From NCBI GenBank assembly GCA_019745975.1, contig JAIESQ010000011.1, forward strand, positions 1-64,000: DNA of 64,000 nucleotides, read 5' to 3'. The notes under the pieces were generated by a model that had not been told where the DNA came from, searched no databases, and saw only the letters and a program-made list of their open reading frames with translations. Both the position numbers and the translations under genes were made by a program. Below are positions 61,940 to 64,000 of the stretch, in pieces. Position 1 is the stretch's first letter, and each line of letters opens with the position of its first letter. This stretch comes from Pirellulales bacterium (GTDB taxonomy: Bacteria > Planctomycetota > Planctomycetia > Pirellulales > JAEUIK01).

Positions 61940-63370
61940 CTACAGCCGGTAGTACACGTCCATCACCTGCTTGAGCATGTCGTGGACGATCGAGCGGTCG
62001 GGGATCGCGGCCGCCATGCCGTAGATCGGGGCCATGCCCCCTTCGATGTTCGGCGTGTCGCGCACGAAGGCCACTGCTTCGCCCAGGTCTTGGACAAATC
62101 GCTCGGCCACGCCCGGCTGAGTTTGCCGCAACGTGGGGCTGACGTGGATGCCGGCCGGATGCTGCAAGCCGGTCAGGGCCCAGCCGCGGGCCGACATCTG
62201 ATCGAGCACCTGGTACATGTCGAGCGACGCCGAACCGATCGCGAAGGGCCCCAGCGAGTTGCCCAAGAGGTGCAGCTCGGGGATGCCGGCGATGCCTTGC
62301 TTCATCGCGTCGACGGCCGCCAGAATGCGGCGCGTCGCTTCGAGGTAGCCTTGCTCGCCGATCGAGACCAGGGCCGCCCAGCAGGCCGCGCTCAAGCCGC
62401 CAGGGCGGCTGCCGGAGAAGGTCGGCGAATAGTACAAGCCGCCAGGCCAGTCCGACGTGGTGAAGTACTGGAAGTGCCGCAGCTCCTGGCCGCGGTACAG
62501 CACGACTGAGGTGCCCTTGGGGGCGTAACCGTACTTGTGGGTGTCGCAAGACATCGAAGTGACACCCGGCACGCGGAAGTCGAACGGCGGCACGTCGCGC
62601 CCCAGCTTTTCGGCCCAGGGCAAGAAGTACCCACCCAGGCAGCCGTCGATGTGCAGCAAGAGCCCGTGCTGTTGGGCCAATTCGCCGAGCTGGTCGATGG
62701 GGTCGATCGTGCCGTAGGGGAAGTTCACGGCCGAACCGACCAGCGCGATTGTGTTGGGGCCGATCGCGTCGGCCACGGCATTCACATCGACGCGCAGCGC
62801 GTCGTCGAGCGGCACGATCTTGAGTCCCATGCGGAAGTACTGCGCCGCTTTGTGGAACGCCGCGTGCGCCGAGATGGGTACCACGATCTCACCATCGCGG
62901 ATGCCACGCTTGGCCTCGGCCCAGTCGCGGGCCGTCTTCATCGCCAACAAAATGCTCTCTGACCCGCCCGAGGTGACCGAGCCACAGATGCCCTCGGGCG
63001 TGCCGAAGGGCGCGGTGGTGCGATCGGCCCCCAGCATGTTGGCCGTCATGGCGACGATCTCGGCCTCGAACTTAGCGGCGCTGGGCCAAAGATCGGAGTG
63101 CAACTGATTGGCCTGCGATTGCAGGGCGTAGGCTTCGGTGACGAACTTCACGTGTTCGTCATCGCCGTGATAGACCGAGCCGGAGGCGTAACCCTGCTTC
63201 CAGCGTCCCTCTTCGATGGCGCGCAGCTCGGCCAGCTCGGCGAGCACTTCGGCGCGCGGGCGACCGGCCGCGGGCAGCTTGCGATTGGCCGGGAAGCGCT
63301 CGCGGTACGGGTGCATCATCTGATCGATGGGGGCCAACAGGCCCAGCTCTTCTTCAACTTCGTGCGACAC
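61940..63370 (-). CDS. PLP-dependent decarboxylase, sphingosine-1-phosphate-lyase-like
   Basis: 476 residues of the group II decarboxylase fold. The lysine binding pyridoxal phosphate is in CDTHKYGYAPKG (residue pattern of S1P lyase rather than glutamate decarboxylase). It has SGSVYHGDDEHVKF early, SVTSGGSESILLA at the cofactor phosphate, and LLLHIDGCLGGYF with the aspartate that pairs with the pyridine nitrogen. Bacterial members may cleave phosphorylated long-chain bases or decarboxylate amino acids. The start is GTG 63368-63370 with GAGGAA six bases upstream. The sugar kinase fragment lies 46 bases upstream on the same strand. Confidence 0.88.
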   Translation of the reverse strand: MSHEVEEELGLLAPIDQMMHPYRERFPANRKLPAAGRPRAEVLAELAELRAIEEGRWKQGYASGSVYHGDDEHVKFVTEAYALQSQANQLHSDLWPSAAKFEAEIVAMTANMLGADRTTAPFGTPEGICGSVTSGGSESILLAMKTARDWAEAKRGIRDGEIVVPISAHAAFHKAAQYFRMGLKIVPLDDALRVDVNAVADAIGPNTIALVGSAVNFPYGTIDPIDQLGELAQQHGLLLHIDGCLGGYFLPWAEKLGRDVPPFDFRVPGVTSMSCDTHKYGYAPKGTSVVLYRGQELRHFQYFTTSDWPGGLYYSPTFSGSRPGGLSAACWAALVSIGEQGYLEATRRILAAVDAMKQGIAGIPELHLLGNSLGPFAIGSASLDMYQVLDQMSARGWALTGLQHPAGIHVSPTLRQTQPGVAERFVQDLGEAVAFVRDTPNIEGGMAPIYGMAAAIPDRSIVHDMLKQVMDVYYRL

Positions 63371-63416
63371 GTGAGGTTCCTCGTCGTGGTCTGGATGCGA
63401 TGTATTTGGTGGAATT

Positions 63417-64000
63417 CTAGCGATGGCCGTCGACTGGCCTGTTGTTCATCTGACGGAACAGTTTGCGGTTGGCGCGGTAGGCCGCCAGAAAGTTCCGGTA
63501 GGACTGCTCGTAAATTGCGCGATTCGTGGCACTTGGCAGGTAGGTGTTGGCAAACTCCACGCGGCGCGGGATCTCTTCGACCGGCAGTTTCTCGAGTGCC
63601 ACCAGGGCCGCCAGCGCCGCGCCGCGGGCGATGGCGACCTGCGGATCGGCTACTTGGCGGATCGGGCAGTCGAATACGTCGGCCAGTATCTGGCACCACA
63701 CCGGGCTGCGCGCGCCACCACCGATGAAGTTCAGCGAGGCGAACCGTCGGCCGCAAAACGCTTGCACGCTATCGCGCAACCAACGCAGATTGTAGGCCAC
63801 GCCTTCGAAGATCGCACGCGCAGCCTGGGCGCGCCCCGTGGGAAGCGACTGATTCAGAAATCCGCCGCGCAGGGCGCTGTCGCCTGAAGGGGGTCCGCCA
63901 CCGTTCAGCCAAGGAAGGAACAACAGCCCTTCGCTGCCGGCGGGCACCGTGGCGGCCAGGCGCTCGAGCCGCTCGAAGGCGTCGGCCGGCCGCTGGCCGA
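63417..64000 (-). CDS. FGGY-family sugar kinase, C-terminal part (window edge)
   Basis: About 194 residues visible; the gene continues beyond the right edge of the window. The C-terminal domain of the FGGY kinases (xylulokinase, glycerol kinase and relatives) is recognisable by FLPWLNGGGPPSGDSALRG and by the ATP-adenosine loop FIGGGARSPVWCQILADVF, followed by RGAALAALVAL. The substrate cannot be told from this part. It is upstream of the S1P-lyase-like gene and probably in the same transcript. Confidence 0.85.
   Translation of the reverse strand, partial: GQRPADAFERLERLAATVPAGSEGLLFLPWLNGGGPPSGDSALRGGFLNQSLPTGRAQAARAIFEGVAYNLRWLRDSVQAFCGRRFASLNFIGGGARSPVWCQILADVFDCPIRQVADPQVAIARGAALAALVALEKLPVEEIPRRVEFANTYLPSATNRAIYEQSYRNFLAAYRANRKLFRQMNNRPVDGHR

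Noticed and set aside
1-64000. tRNA or rRNA genes
   Set aside because: I looked for T-loop-like GTTCGA-containing motifs and conserved rRNA strings while reading and saw none; a covariance search would be needed to exclude short RNA genes.

Overview
The window is GC-rich chromosomal DNA from a planctomycete, most likely of the Pirellula/Rhodopirellula group. This rests on gene families that are almost confined to that phylum: a PVC-type membrane-bound dehydrogenase with a c-type haem domain, a DUF1549/DUF1553 planctomycete cytochrome, two Tat-exported DUF1501 proteins, a DUF1559 protein, a DUF1598-like secreted protein and a PEP-CTERM protein. There is no phage, insertion sequence, transposase, CRISPR array, rRNA or tRNA that I can recognise. 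Genes are on both strands, mostly singly or in short operons.

Layout. 0-9.7 kb: a giant zinc-ribbon membrane protein, an acyl-CoA ligase, and nth-dcd (endonuclease III and dCTP deaminase, overlapping by ATGA). 10-17.4 kb: an EboB-like TatD hydrolase, small and membrane proteins, a secreted DUF1598-like protein, a hotdog thioesterase and an RND-type exporter. 18-21 kb: a PqaA-like exported protein, a DUF104/PIN toxin-antitoxin pair and an ATC-hydrolase-like protein. 22-32 kb: a catabolic/redox block of the giant dehydrogenase-cupredoxin-cytochrome fusion, the DUF1549/1553 protein and a DUF1501 protein, with a RelB/ParE-type module lodged between the last two. 32-40.5 kb: a B12-binding radical SAM enzyme, a two-gene ABC exporter, and a four-gene Mn/Zn/Fe uptake operon whose last permease is fused to a DtxR/MntR-like metal-sensing domain. 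41-54 kb: PEP-CTERM protein, RlmI-type methyltransferase, Sua5, a secreted metallopeptidase-like protein, a basic surface protein, the second DUF1501, a YiiX-like papain-fold protein, glgC and asnB. 54-64 kb: an inositol-monophosphatase-family enzyme, a TrmH methyltransferase, an RlmI-like methyltransferase, a TPR protein, a Gfo/Idh/MocA oxidoreductase, a membrane sulfatase-fold enzyme, an orphan ParD-like antitoxin, a sphingosine-1-phosphate-lyase-like decarboxylase and the C-terminal part of a sugar kinase cut by the window edge.

The most unusual content is a layer of small, structured, non-autonomous repeats. (1) A 130-bp element with long outer inverted repeats and two internal hairpins occurs three times at exactly the same length. 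All three copies lie inside protein-coding genes and stay open, read in three different ways. (2) A related pair of hairpin elements with the same CACTGCT/AGCAGTG stems sits between convergent gene ends. (3) A roughly 80-115-bp near-palindrome (GGGGACAGGTAC...GTACCAGTCCCC) occurs three times, each time between divergent genes. One copy is split by a 189-bp segment with 16-bp terminal inverted repeats and an 11-bp direct repeat. (4) 30-bp palindromes of the type TTAGCCGCGG...CCGCG occur at gene ends with covarying stems, including an inverted pair bracketing one methyltransferase gene. (5) An 87-bp repeat lies upstream of asnB as an inverted pair with a covarying hairpin. No mobilising enzyme for any of them is in the window.
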